Positions 44,349 to 55,689 of a stretch of DNA of 64,000 nt are shown here, in pieces; position 1 is the stretch's first letter; every line of letters starts with the position of its first letter. The translations under genes were made by a program, and so were the position numbers. The DNA is from Teratosphaeria epicoccoides (taxonomy: Eukaryota; Ascomycota; Dothideomycetes; Mycosphaerellales; Teratosphaeriaceae): assembly GCA_021401465.1 (NCBI GenBank), contig JADDMT010000088.1, forward strand, positions 60,860 through 124,859. Reading direction: 5' to 3'. The notes beneath the pieces were generated by a model. It was given only the letters and a program-made list of their open reading frames with translations, was not told where the DNA came from and ran no database searches.

Positions 44349-45142
44349 CTAAAACGTTGTGCTTTTAGAGACATACTCGGTGTCTTCGATAAGTCTTCCT
44401 ACTTGCAAGGCAAATTGCGGCTGTAGGCAGAGAGAACATCGTTCATACGTCAAGATACACGGGCCAATGTCTCTTACCCCCGTTGTATTCTCCCAACAGC
44501 AGTACTTCAGCTGCCTTTTGGCATACCCAGGCAGCCCGTTGGAATGGAGTGCGAGATTTCCCAGGCTGACTGCGAGTCTCTCCGGATCAATACTGTTTCT
44601 TGATGGTGACTGGATTGCGCGGATCACAATGTCATCAGGCCCGAGGACGTGGCTCAAGACCTGCGAAACACATTGTGCTACGCCTTTGGAACATGGACGG
44701 CGCCGAGGCTGAGCTTCTGTACTGCGGCCGGTGGACCTGCCTGACCTCCTTCCACCTTCCTGCTGGCTCCGTATGAAGTGCTCGACTAGACCTAGGTTGG
44801 CAGAGTGCCCCCCTGCTGGCTCTGATCTGCTCGTACAGGCAGCGACACCCTCAGATTCTACGATGCATCTTTTCTTCGGAGCGTGATGACTTCGCAGGTG
44901 CGCCGCAAGATGATCTCGCCGACAGAACCTGCGGTCCTTGTCGTTGGTGGCACACTCCAAGCAAACGTGACTGCCAGCTCTACGGGTTGCAGCATGCCGA
45001 AGACGCACATCTTGCCTCTGACAACGTTTCTCGCATCCAGTTTCGCCACATATAAAAGGTCGATGGTCGTTTTGTTTGGCGTGGAATATAGTTCATGCAG
45101 GGTAGTGCATGGCTCCTGGCATTCTGCGCCGACCTCAGACAT
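44349..45142 (-). pseudogene. C2H2 zinc-finger gene copy A, frameshifted
   Basis: A paralogue of the C2H2 gene at 46740-47819. From ATG 45142 the frame MSEVGAECQEPCTTLHELY matches finger 1. The frame then shifts near 45083-45084, and HAKQNDHRPFICGETGCEK continues one frame over down to the stop at 44349. A single-base loss explains this. Finger 2 has also lost its last ligand: LRHAATR where copy B has LRHVATH. Finger 3 (CLECATNDKDRRF, then DHLAAHLRSHH) looks intact. The C-terminal module shared with copy B is present (VLSHVLGPDD, AIQS, ERLAVSLGNLALHS, AKRQL). The frameshift plus the lost ligand favour decay, though a base-calling error could explain the shift alone. If expressed, it could only make a truncated product. 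Confidence 0.65.
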
Positions 45143-45828
45143 TCTGTGATGGTAGCATAGACTAAGGTGAGCTGGGTCAAGATAAGGTATGGCGTGCTCA
45201 CCGCCGATCTCAGATCTCTCGGCCCTTCTTGCACGTGCTGGCTTTGCACAGAAGCAGGATTGGATGGGTGATCGCTAGCGGCATCGCCCTTGTTGCCTGT
45301 TGCCCATGGCCCATCTTGCCGCAGACTAGAAGTCTATGCAAGTCTCCCAGGACGTCTCGAACTTTGGACTTCGTTCTCTTGGACGGATCTTGATTCTGTT
45401 GTGCATTTGGTCTCGCTGCTGTTAAAGTAAACAGCAAACAATTCCTGAGATGGCTCACAGGTACCATCACCCCAATACGTAGACTCAGGCTTGAGGATCG
45501 CGGCCGTCTGCAGCCATCATCGCCGATCGTGCGCGCCATGCGATGTGACACTGGCCTTCGTGACCCGACATCTAAGACGGTTCAGATGCAACACACCAGC
45601 TGTGCCTTCATAGAACGCCACAAATCCGGTTCCACAGGCCAACATGTGCTGCGGCGTTCGGGCCTATTCTGGATGCCCGACTAACGTTCCCTGGACAGCT
45701 TTAATCGGATCACTAAGCGATCGTATCGGTCAACAAGTGGTCAGCCGTATCGTCCAATCGACTTCTCCATCGACTGCTAGAAATACTGGCGTACCTTGTG
45801 GCCGGATCATATCAATCCGATTGCTCAG
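45143..45828. promoter_or_regulatory. Divergent intergenic region of module copy A
   Basis: Gap between the minus-strand C2H2 copy A and the plus-strand RPQ-motif gene A. By position it should hold both promoters. No specific motif is identified. Confidence 0.35.
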
Positions 45829-46299
45829 ATGCCAATGGCATCGCTGAAGTCAATCGAGGGAAATGTGCCTGTTCTGATCGCAGACGCAGTGACCGAGACT
45901 GGAGACGAGTCTTGCCATTCTAGCTTTCAGGATGAACCGAGGACTGAAGCCCTCTCCAGCGTCCACTCTGATTCAGACCTGGGCGGTCGACTGCAGCGTC
46001 AGTCTCGGCCTCAGACCGCTTTCGAACAGCAATTGAAGCTGCGAGAAATGATAGCCAGCGACCAGGTTTTCGATCTGCCTGATCACGTACATGATTGGCT
46101 CTCTGGCTGTGACGATTCATGGTTTGATGGCACGGCTCACAGTCGAACAGTCAGTAGCCGAAACGCAGAGGCGCCGGACCCAACGCTCGTGCAAAGCGAA
46201 GGTCAACATCTGGAACTAGGCACAGTTGCATTTGTTCAAACGGTCACAGCTACAGAACATCTGTCAAAGCATGTAGGTGCTCAATTTGCCAACGCATGA
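45829..46299 (+). CDS. RPQ-motif protein, copy A
   Basis: A 156-aa protein from ATG 45829 (MPMASLKSIEGN), unknown function. It shares with the protein at 49387-50076 a block RPQTAFEQQLKLREMIA, then a DLPDHVHDWLSGCDDSWF segment, a weaker ELGTVAF and a terminal HVGAQFANA. The shared pattern is RPQ[ST]AFEQQ[LM]xLRxMIA, LPxxxxDWLxxxDDxW and VGAQFA. The N-terminal half is acidic and Ser-rich (probably disordered), and the shared block is predicted helical from its spacing. There is no signal peptide or membrane segment. It ends sooner after VGAQFA than copy B. It sits divergently next to C2H2 copy A. Confidence 0.55.
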   Translation: MPMASLKSIEGNVPVLIADAVTETGDESCHSSFQDEPRTEALSSVHSDSDLGGRLQRQSRPQTAFEQQLKLREMIASDQVFDLPDHVHDWLSGCDDSWFDGTAHSRTVSSRNAEAPDPTLVQSEGQHLELGTVAFVQTVTATEHLSKHVGAQFANA

Positions 46300-46739
46300 C
46301 AGAGTCTTCCAGCCAACATTGTAATGGCGACTAAATCGTGCGAATATCTCTCTGCTCGAGTCTCTGAGCGTTGACAAAGAGGGCTCCCGAATGCTTTGCA
46401 CGAGTCCAGTCATATCCACCGATAGTCTTTGCAAGAAACTCGCGTCACTGCACGATGCGTTGGTACATCTTCGCTTTCTGAGTGAATGACGTGAGGTAGT
46501 GTGGTCTGACTCGACCATTATTACCAAGTGGACGCCAATCAGGGCTTCGTAAACATTATATACTGCCGTGTCGCTTTCGACAGAGGGCGAGGGCGATAGA
46601 GAGCTGCTTCCTCATCGGGAAGACGATAGTTGATGCAGATTACTAGGATCTCTCTCGCTGCCGCTTCTTCTATTACGACGGGCAAGGATTATAACTAAAG
46701 TAATCTCAAAAGGACCCGCAATTGGACAAAACTGACGGT
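46300..46739. other. Convergent intergenic region
   Basis: Between RPQ copy A (plus) and C2H2 copy B (minus), both ending here. No gene is seen. Confidence 0.4.
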
Positions 46740-47819
46740 TCAGAGGCATTCGCCGCCTGGGAGCATCAATCCCAACTGCTTCTTAACATTGTGCGAAAGC
46801 CTCTCAGGCTGCAGCAACGTTAGTCGAAGCAAGCCTTCAGCCAGTCCCTTGCGGTCTGCATCATTGCTGGTGCCCAATTGTGTCTCAATTGCACTCATGG
46901 CTCTGGCGTCCTCACCGAGCGCCTCTCGCAAAACCATCATGATATCCTCGACCGCTTTACTGTCTCTCGAGGACATTTGGTCACGAAAGCGCTGATTCCG
47001 AGGCATCGAGCTCTCGTCATCCGACAATGGATCGTTCTTGATGATGTCTGAGCTCCCTGTGCTCGACACCGAATCTGTCCTCGTAGAGAAGGGCGTTGGC
47101 AAGCATTGCATCGAAGGGGGAACGCTCCTGCCTTTCCAATGGCGATTTCGCAAATGGACTTCCAGATGGTCCTTCCTGCTAAACGTCCTCCTCCTTCCAT
47201 CCTTTCTACACAGTTCGCAGGCATGCGTATGGGACGTGCGGTGTGTTGCAACGTGACGCAGGTAGACATCCTGTCTTTGATAGTCTTTCCGGCAATCTCG
47301 ACAAATATATGGACGGTGTCCAGTCTGTTTGGCATGATCCTCGAGCGAACGCAACGTTGGGAAAGCACCCTTGCAATGACACTTATGCCAATTTCCTCGT
47401 GAATGTGTGCTGTCTACTGGCCCCGATGTACTTTGACTCCTCGATGGCTCATACGACATGCAAAACTCAGGACCTGTGCTTGGGACAGAATGCGATATCC
47501 ACGGCTGGTTCTTCTCATCCTGGTCGAAGGTCCAATCGTCCAACAATGCGTCTTGGCATGGATAATTCTGCCTGACTGTTGGCGTGTCCGTCTGTGGCCA
47601 GAGAAGTGAAGCATCCCTGCAATCCCAGATGCCGAGGAAGCCATCAGGAGTAGTTCCAAGCGTGTCATCTACTGTATCGGCCCCGGTACAGGTGCCAGGA
47701 GAGTCCCTTGGCTCGTGAATTTCCAGCTGCTGTGGGCCGCAACATTGAGGACTCGCCGAGTCATCATATGCAGGCAAGCAAGCAACAGAACCTGCAACGT
47801 TGGTGATGTGATACGACAT
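46740..47819 (-). CDS. C2H2 zinc-finger protein, copy B
   Basis: A 359-aa protein from ATG 47819; the frame continues upstream without an ATG. About 145 residues of acidic, Asp/Pro-rich sequence come before three zinc fingers. Finger 1 is CHCKGAFPTLRSLEDH plus a spaced His, finger 2 is CRDCRKDYQRQDVYLRHVATH, finger 3 is CELCRKDGRRRTF followed by DHLEVHLRNRH. After a Ser-rich linker comes a helical C-terminal module (VEDIMMVLREALGEDARAMS, LLRLTLLQPERLSHNVKKQL) also found in copy A. The finger spacing (C-x2-C...H-x3/4-H) supports DNA or RNA binding and a nuclear role. It is divergent from RPQ copy B, with about 1.6 kb between the starts. No characterised relative is recognised. Confidence 0.75.
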   Translation of the reverse strand: MSYHITNVAGSVACLPAYDDSASPQCCGPQQLEIHEPRDSPGTCTGADTVDDTLGTTPDGFLGIWDCRDASLLWPQTDTPTVRQNYPCQDALLDDWTFDQDEKNQPWISHSVPSTGPEFCMSYEPSRSQSTSGPVDSTHSRGNWHKCHCKGAFPTLRSLEDHAKQTGHRPYICRDCRKDYQRQDVYLRHVATHRTSHTHACELCRKDGRRRTFSRKDHLEVHLRNRHWKGRSVPPSMQCLPTPFSTRTDSVSSTGSSDIIKNDPLSDDESSMPRNQRFRDQMSSRDSKAVEDIMMVLREALGEDARAMSAIETQLGTSNDADRKGLAEGLLRLTLLQPERLSHNVKKQLGLMLPGGECL

Positions 47820-49386
47820 TCCTAACAGCAATAGCAGGATTGGAGTACTACGCAAGAAAGATGAAGCAAAGACCTACCAAAAGATATTACAAGGTCACTC
47901 TGCCCAGCTCAAGTGACGAGGCGCCAATTGTAAGCACGCTACTACTAGCGTCGCTTCCAGGAGCCTGCATGACATGTGACGCAGGCCCTTTGCCCCTTGC
48001 CTACACCCATTGCCCATTGCATCGTCGACTTATAGAAATGCCAGCATCTCCCTTAATGAGAGATCCATTCATTGTGGAGGAGTTTATATCATTCTTACCT
48101 GATTTCACTCTGGAGAAGCTGGATTCGTCCGGTGTTGAGCCGTGGCTGAGCACCTTCACAGTGCATGTATTCCTTCACCGGTGGCATCGCCCACGTATAG
48201 CCCAGGCTGGACCATCAGGCATACGCACACAGGCAGACGGTCATGCGGTCAGCATGCCACGCTCATGCGCGCTCTCCGGTCGAGATCAGGTTTTCATAGC
48301 TGCCGTTGAGCAATCACGACGTTCCGGCGGTGCAGCAAGTCGATTCGATTGGCATGTGCATTGCATCAAGGCGCAAGCCGCAGAAATCAAAGGCAGTCCG
48401 CGCAGTAGTCGCTCGTATTTGCCTGCCTGGAAATCCCATTGGCAAGTGGAACGGGACCCTTAGGCCGCCCCTGCCCTCCACCATCAGTCTGGGCATGATG
48501 AGGGACCCTTGGGAATCCGCGCGACTCGATTTAGCCTCGATTGGATGTGGCGGAAGTTTTTCAAGAACGTCCATGGCTGTGTGACTTCTGGAGACCTTGG
48601 GGCAATAGCGCAATGCGTCGCAGCGTCTTCCTCACGGAGCATTCTGCAAACGATTTGCCAAGGGTTACAGATACGCCGACAAGCAAGCTCACACCTTGGG
48701 TCTGCGACAACAAGTCGGTAACCAGAAGGTCGGGCCCTCGTGATCGTGCTGACGATGACGACGGTATCATGCTGCAGCGCTGGTCATTGGCTCACCCACT
48801 ACGGCCCCGTCTGGTCGCAGTACCCTCGACAGTGTCAACCCCGCTCTGGCGGCTCTCGCATATCACGCTGAACAACGATGAGCAAGTTCCTTGGGCTGTT
48901 CATTAAGTGTTTGGTATTGGCGCTGTCGGACGAATCTCCAACTGGACACGAGCGCGTGCCGTCCTTCCGGCCGCCGCCATTCATGGCACACAGAGACCAC
49001 GAATTGGCTGGATTGCGTCTTCGCACGGTACTTGTGTACTATGCGGGCATCGTGATTGAAAGCAAGCTTTTCTGGCCGCAGGTCAGTGATGTGTCTGGTC
49101 GCAGTCCCTTCAACCCCTGTTTTCGCCTCCCTCATTCCTGGGCTGCGACACTGACATCTCTATCCCATCTCCGAGAGCGCTCCAGAACGTTGAATCCGCA
49201 CCAGTCATCCAACGGTCTACGAGCCGCGTCTGATGAAGTAGAGAGCGTGCGACCACGAAACTTGATTGAGTCTGCCGAATTCTCACTCTCCTCGTTACCG
49301 TGTTCTCCAGCTCAAATCGTATCGTACACACCGGCTGCCGTGGACGAGCAGAACCAATAAGCTCGATTCGATCTGGAAACACGACC
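47820..49386. promoter_or_regulatory. Divergent intergenic region of module copy B
   Basis: 1.6 kb between C2H2 copy B and RPQ copy B. A 207-codon plus frame (47840-48463) has no ATG at its start and no family resemblance. By position it should hold both promoters. Confidence 0.35.
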
Positions 49387-50076
49387 ATGGCATACTCCAA
49401 GCCGGCAAGGCTGCCGTCATCGACACGGAGACCATTGTCAGCGTCGGAGGCAGAGCTGCCGAACATACCACAACTCGACACAGATACGAAGACCGAATTC
49501 GACAGCGAGCTATCGAGCCTCAGTTTCGAACAGCAAGGATTTGCAGAAAGCACCTCAAGCAGCGACAATGATGCACATGCCGGCGAAATATCACACCGGT
49601 CCTTCCGCACCGCTCGGCCGCAGTCTGCCTTCGAGCAGCAAATGCAGCTACGGAGCATGATAGCCGACAATGCTTCGACTATGCTTCCCGAACCGTTACG
49701 AGACTGGCTTGCCCGCGAGGACGATCCCTGGACACCAATCAAAGTTCAAAATGACCAGACTAGCTTGCAGCACGCGAACGAATTGGCAGTGTCGCTCTTC
49801 AATGTCGACACGATGCCTCCGTGCGTCACGTCCGCTACGAGCAGCCGTCAGCCAGTGATCAGAGAAGACATGGGAGCCTATGTCGGCGCACAATTTGCAG
49901 ACGTTTCGTGCGAGAGCGCTGCTTCCCTGCCGTCGGTGAGATCAAAGGCCTCCCCGGCTCTTGCGAATGTGGTCACGCTGCAAGACCGCTCATTGGGCGA
50001 TTCGGGATTGGCGAATGGCGAATGGAGTATGCGAGGCGGACCTGAGCTTTGTTCGGATACGACTGCGGTTGGGTGA
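49387..50076 (+). CDS. RPQ-motif protein, copy B
   Basis: A 229-aa protein from ATG 49387 (MAYSKPARLPSSTRR), unknown function. It carries the shared block RPQSAFEQQMQLRSMIAD, then LPEPLRDWLAREDDPW, ELAVSLFNVDTMPP and YVGAQFADV, and extends about 60 residues beyond copy A with a Ser-rich tail. The N-terminal 100 residues are Ser/Thr/Asp-rich and probably disordered. The frame is open for another 29 codons upstream without an ATG, so an upstream exon is possible. No signal peptide or membrane segment. Pairing with a divergent C2H2 gene in both copies suggests co-regulation or joint function. That is inference. Confidence 0.6.
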   Translation: MAYSKPARLPSSTRRPLSASEAELPNIPQLDTDTKTEFDSELSSLSFEQQGFAESTSSSDNDAHAGEISHRSFRTARPQSAFEQQMQLRSMIADNASTMLPEPLRDWLAREDDPWTPIKVQNDQTSLQHANELAVSLFNVDTMPPCVTSATSSRQPVIREDMGAYVGAQFADVSCESAASLPSVRSKASPALANVVTLQDRSLGDSGLANGEWSMRGGPELCSDTTAVG

Positions 50077-53000
50077 GAGAAACCTGGTGGATGCCCTCGC
50101 AAGGGCAAAGCTTCGATAGACCGTTAGATTGTCAGAAGTTATGTATGTACATCTATCATGCGGACCTGCGATGGAGGTCAGGCAGCATCGACGGGGAAGC
50201 GATGCGAGCTTATTGTCCCGCTACCGCGTTCTCTTCGCACATGAACCGCCAATCTCCTTACTGCTTTTCCCGGTGAATCCGGAAGGCCGGCACGTAGATG
50301 TGTAGCCCCTTCAGGCACGTGGTTCTCGCACGTCGTGTCGAATGCTCCCAATTCTCGGTAGTGCAACATTGATCCTTGCCGAGACTTTTCAAGTTGCCTC
50401 CAGCCTATTTGCACGTTGCTGTCAAACAGGCCGCTGTCAGCTTATCACTGAGACGCTTCGACCCTGTTGCCCCAGCCGATGCTAGCGAATTGCGTTCTGT
50501 ACTTGAACCTGCAGTGTGCGTCAGTCGATGACAGGCGAGGAGCACATAAAAGGTCGCGAGATTGGTTCCTATGTGGTACGCGTATGACTTCAGCCGTGAG
50601 ACAGTAAGTGAGCAAGCTCAAGGAGACCTTTATCTTGATCAATCCTGTTCGCTTGTTGCTTGGAAGCAGTCTCTGCGGAAAGCAGAGGAAAGCTATAGCG
50701 GCACCTAGAATTGATCTACTAAGACGATGCAGGCTCCTCTGCTGCGAGCTTTTACTCGCTTGTCAAGTCTAGACCTGGATTTCGGTTTCTGCGCACAACT
50801 TTGACAATTGGCTATGACATAGTAAAGTCTTTGAGAGCAGCCTAGAAGCCAAACACGAGGCAGATCTTAAACTCGCTGACATATCGATTTCCGGGCCGCC
50901 GCGCAGCTGTCATGCGATAGGCCATGGACTTCTGGTGCAAGCTGAAACAAAGCCGCTATACGTCTTTGCAAGTCTGAAGTGTGTCGCTCATCACATCTTG
51001 GGTGGTATTGCCGCATTCCCGAGATCCGCGTCTTTGAAAATTTGTCAATGGCCGCTCTTGCTGCATAGTGATCGGCGACAGGTCAGTCATGTCTCAATTG
51101 TGCTTCTGTTGATTGCAATACGAACACACATGGACTGTCCAGGTGTTGCTTCAACTGGGAGCCCGTGTATGGTTGCCGAATGTAGGCCTCAATTTCCCGC
51201 TTACCACGCTCGAATCTGGCCTCCTTAAATTCATATACGGCAGCCCGTTAAGTGCTTTGCCGCTGCATCCATCTTTCATCTTGGGAGACACGGACAACCG
51301 CCCGTCAAGAAGCATGGAGCTGGTGCCGGTGCCGGTCATCGTTTATATATTCGAATGCTTCATCAGGAGTTCAGTAAACGTCGATGTGATTATGGACTTC
51401 TGCGAGTTGATACCGTGCTCAGGGTCACCTGATGCATTTCACCTTGGAGCGATGCCGCTGGGCCAGGCTGGACTTTTGGCGTGATGGGAATTTTCGAATT
51501 TCCACGACCGTAAAAGTTTGCGGCCGTTAGCGTCCTCGTTCGAAAGGGACCAAGTAATCAGAAAGACTTTTCGTCAGCGCGCTTCAGACGGCCTCAACAT
51601 AGCTATAGGCTGTTAACACAAGCACGGATGGCTGAGAAGAAGGAACTGCCGACTATTAGTACACTGCTCATGGCAAAAATGCTTGAATAGCTTTTGACAG
51701 CAGGAAAAGGTAGAATCAGGTCTCCAAGGTGATTGGTTGTTTCGTCAACGATGTGTCTCGGGAAGAACACAGCGAAATGATTGTTGTTCATCATGGCAGT
51801 GAAGGTCAGGGCGTGCTAGACTAGTAATGAAACGCACCTTCATCTGAGCTTGTGCCAGCCGTGGCCAGGGCATGCAAGGCTAGTCAGGCACCGAAGGGAG
51901 ACGGCGTCGGGCGAGCCAGTCGGATAGTTGTGGGTCCATCTTGAGCCACGCTCACCCTGCGAGGAGCATTGACGATATGCAAAATATACTGGCAAAAGCG
52001 GAGACCAAAGCGATGTGGACGAACCCAGGCGTAGACACACAGCCTCTCTTGAGACAATCAACATCTGTCCAAGCAGTGTCAGCGAGCCGCGCAAACTCGA
52101 CCATCGCGTCAGACAGTAAGAAACGGTGGACTGCAATCAGGCTCTGTTAGCTGTCAGTCCGGATGCTTCTATTGCGTGTGGGAACATGGCCGGCTTACCA
52201 TTAAATCAGAATTTTCAGTGTTTGTAACGTTCACAACGAAGTCGGTCGTTACTCCGACAGTCGTTCAAACAGTGTGAATAGTGTTCATCATTGCAGAAAG
52301 GGCTAGGACAAGAAGTAGAACGAAGCGTACCTCGAGCATGAAAGTCAGCGTGGATGTCGCGCACAGTTTCAGAAAGTTTCATGCGAGAGCGGGGCGCTGC
52401 TAATCAGTAAACGCTTTTTCAACAAGCACATCCACACCGGACTACCCGCGAGGTTTGTACGCCCCACTGCTGCTAGATAGCACGGCGTGGAGTGAACAGT
52501 CTGTCCGCCCGTTGCGTTGAAGGACTCATCATTGCAACAGAAGATGTGATGGGGTGTGAGTGACATACGGGACATACCTATTGCGTGAGTCAGCAGGGTC
52601 CTTTCGCATTTGAGGGCCACAGGAGACGTAGATGTTGGCGTGCAATCAGACAAGGCTGAAACTATTACTGACAAGTTCGACACAGTGAGTTCCGTTCGAG
52701 GAATGCCATATTGTCGAGGTATCATCAAAGCAGAGGGGGTGCAGGACCGAGTAAGCGGTGGACATACCTTTCGTGAGTGTCCAGAGGGTTTTGCAGGGCA
52801 ATGGCTTGAGCAGCTGGTGAGAAGTCAGCGTGCTGGTCACCTTGATCGTGATATAGCAGATCGGCAGAAGCGATGTTCGATCAGAGTAATTCTAGAGTAT
52901 GTTAATTCCTGCATGACGCTATAGGATTTGGATTGTTCGTGAATATACATCCCGTGAACTGGCGTCGGTAAGGTACATGTAGAGTGTGACGGTCCGTACC

Positions 53001-53260
53001 TTGGGTGATGCGCAGGTGTCCCGTCACCGCTGCCCACCATCCTCCACGCGTGCTGTCGCGGACAGCGCCGCGGTAGATGTTGCTGGGGGCGGAATGGCGT
53101 CGTGTCCAAGGGTGTTGCTGGAGGCGGAAGGTTGTTTCGCGAAGAGAAAACAAGAAAGAAAATTGCGGCGAACAAAAGAGATGGCCGTGCGCATAAAGTC
53201 TTGGGCCTGCCGCGATCGACTTTTGGCCAGCGCCATCCGGGCCGATTCCTCCGCTAGTGC
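50077..53260. other. Gene-free region of 3.2 kb
   Basis: No recognisable gene or relic on either strand. The minus strand around 52200-52780 shows repeated splice-like strings (CTGAC followed by AG, and GTATGTCC near 52569 and 52763), but I could not build a protein-like product from them. Confidence 0.35.
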
Positions 53261-54972
53261 CTACAGAACATAATAGGAGAGGTCATGGCCTTCTGTGAGC
53301 TCATGCTCCGTAAAGCCGTTGCCGAGGAAACGCCACCGATTGGCAGACCTATACCTGATCTCGAAGTCCACGAGCTTCTCATATAGGATCGCACTGCCAG
53401 CAAACGTGGCAGTCACACGTCCATCCACACGGTTCGCTTTGTACCAACTTCGGCATCCTCCGCTCCATGTCAAGGTCTTGTGGATCTGGTCCCCGTAGCG
53501 GACAAACTCGTCAACGACCTCCTGCTTCGGCGCCACAGAAGCGATATGTCTTCGTATGCCATCTTCCGGATCCATTGCAGCATCCGCTCAGCACTCCAGT
53601 CGAGGGAGAAGATGAGTGAGCCATGACCCACCGTGGCATTTGGACCCGTGAAGAAGAACAGGTTGGGCATGTCCGGACAGGCAAGCGATATGTACGACTC
53701 TGGCTCATCTTTCCATTTGTCTGCCAGGCTCGCGTTGTCGCGGCCAATCAGAGGGAAGCTGGGAACCTGTGAGACATCGAAGCCAGTCGCGCATATCAGC
53801 ACGTCGATAGGATGGAAGACCCCATCGGCAGTTTCCATGCCTTCAGCAGTGATTCGCGTGATGTCGCTGTTGGTGAGATGCACATTTGGCTGCGTGAAGG
53901 CTTCCAGATAACCAGTGCCTGGCGTGATCCTTCGACAGCCGAGCTCGTACTTTGGGATCAGCTTTTCGCATAGATGCGGGTCGTTATTCAGCTTAGCTGC
54001 CATCTACTTCCGGGCAAACTCAGTTGCATCGACGTTAGTGGCGCTGCCCTTAACAAAGAGCTTAAAGGCAGAGTTCACGTTGCCTTGCACAGTCTTCCTG
54101 TACCTCTTCATCTCTACCGGATCACGAAACCGCTCCTTGTCCTCTTCGCGGTATGCAGGATTTGGACTGGGATCATTGCTGCCGACCAATTTTGCCGGGG
54201 TGTGTCTACTGACGACCCAAGTTGGGCTTCTCTGGAACGATGTTACTTCTGTGCCGGGCAATTTGGCCATTTCGGGCAGTATCTGAATGCCTGAGCTTCC
54301 GTTGCCGACGACAGCGATTCGTTTGCCAGAGTAGTCGAAATCGTGGTCCCAAGCAGCCGAATGCACTTTGTGCCCTCTGAAGTCGTGTATGCCAGCAATC
54401 GACGGCCACCGCCAGCTTGACAGAAAGCCTCTTGCAGAGACGAGTATGTCTGCATAATCCTCGAAATCACCGTGAGCATTGTGCACCAAGAGTCGCCATT
54501 GCGACTTCGCCTCGATCCATCTAGCCGCTTCGACTCGATGCCCAGATTGGACTCGTTCGTCAAGCCGCCACTTCTTGACAGTCCTCACGAAATATTCCTG
54601 AATTTCACCGCCAGTCGAGAAGAAATGGGTCCATTCTGGATTGGGCTCGAATGGAAAGGCGTAGATCGCGCTTGGAACATCACACCGGACCCCGGGATAA
54701 GTATTGGCGTCCCAGGTCCCTCCGACCGTCGACCTGGCCTCGTAGACAACGAAGTCGAGGAGCCTTCCCATCTCTTGGACGTACTTGTGCTGCAACTTCT
54801 GCACCATCGTCATGCCGGAGAATCCAGCCCCGATGATCACAGCGCGGAGCTTGCGTGTTGGGGTGAAAGCTGGCACGTTGTTGAGCGGGATTGTCATCCG
54901 ATCAATATACTCCCGCCGATCTCTTACATGGGCCGAAGGTGGTGGAATACCTTGGCTTTCTTTGGCTTGCAA
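53261..54972 (-). pseudogene. Baeyer-Villiger-type flavin monooxygenase, inactivated
   Basis: Reads on the minus strand as a class B flavoprotein monooxygenase of the kind found in fungal secondary metabolism. The FAD motif is VIIGAGFSG, then WDANTYPGVRCDVPS, the Baeyer-Villiger fingerprint FRGHKVHSAAW (FxGxxxHxxxW), the NADPH motif VVGNGSSG, and later LICATGFD and FFTGPNATVGHGS. Two lesions are visible. An in-frame TAG at 54006-54004 lies between FARK and MAAKLNND, in the middle of otherwise continuous homology. A 1-nt frame change near 53543 separates KMAYEDI from SVAPKQEVVDEFVRYG. No in-frame ATG exists before 54897, which is only just before the FAD motif; the upstream open frame meets a TGA at about 55048. 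Neighbouring conserved genes are intact, so I read these as real lesions. Confidence 0.75.
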
Positions 54973-55689
54973 ACCCTCTCGGGCATCCTGATACTCATAG
55001 TCGAGCCCGTTCTGCCTTACATCATGGTAGTCGAAGCGGTAGGCCGTTCAGGCCAGCGTGATCGTGTGAACGAGGACGAAGAGGATGTAAGCGAAAGGCA
55101 CGCCTAGTGTTACCGTCGGTGTCTCCATAGTTCCCATTCTCGTTCGAGATCACTTGGGTGTCGACCTCGAACTGTTTGTAACGTCAGACAAGTATTTGAT
55201 GTGGTTGCTTTGGTTAACTCATGAATGACTCGTGCGGATGCTCACACCACTTCGAGCTCTGAATGGTCAAGAATCAAAAGGAGCTAGTATGAGCGAACGT
55301 CGCAGCACTGCTCATACATCCTACCTCCTAGGAGGCAGGCCGTGGCTGTTTCCGCGCTTTTGCGAATATGAAATGGAGATCGAGGCATGCGGGACCACGC
55401 CCTTGGGCTTTTCGAGACTTGGGAATGGGTCTGTCTCCATTTGACACCTCTGCGAGCCTCTCCATGTATTGGCCGCCCGAAGCTCGGGGTGGTTACACGA
55501 CATTACTCCCGGCGAACGCCAGAAAGTCGAGGCGCCAGGCCTTGTCCGGTTCCAATCATGACACACATACGAAGGACTCGAACGCATGCTATGCTCTGCA
55601 GGACGTTACGAGGCCGAGCACCAATCCCGCAATGGTGCCGCTGGGTGAATCGTGGCAACAGAATTGATGTTCATGCATGCAAGGCCAGA

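Noticed and set aside
47840..48463. 207-codon plus-strand frame between C2H2 copy B and RPQ copy B
   Set aside because: Starts with TTG, has no recognisable motifs and lies in a likely promoter region.
52190..52780. Series of splice-like signals on the minus strand
   Set aside because: No chain of exons gives a protein-like product; likely coincidence.
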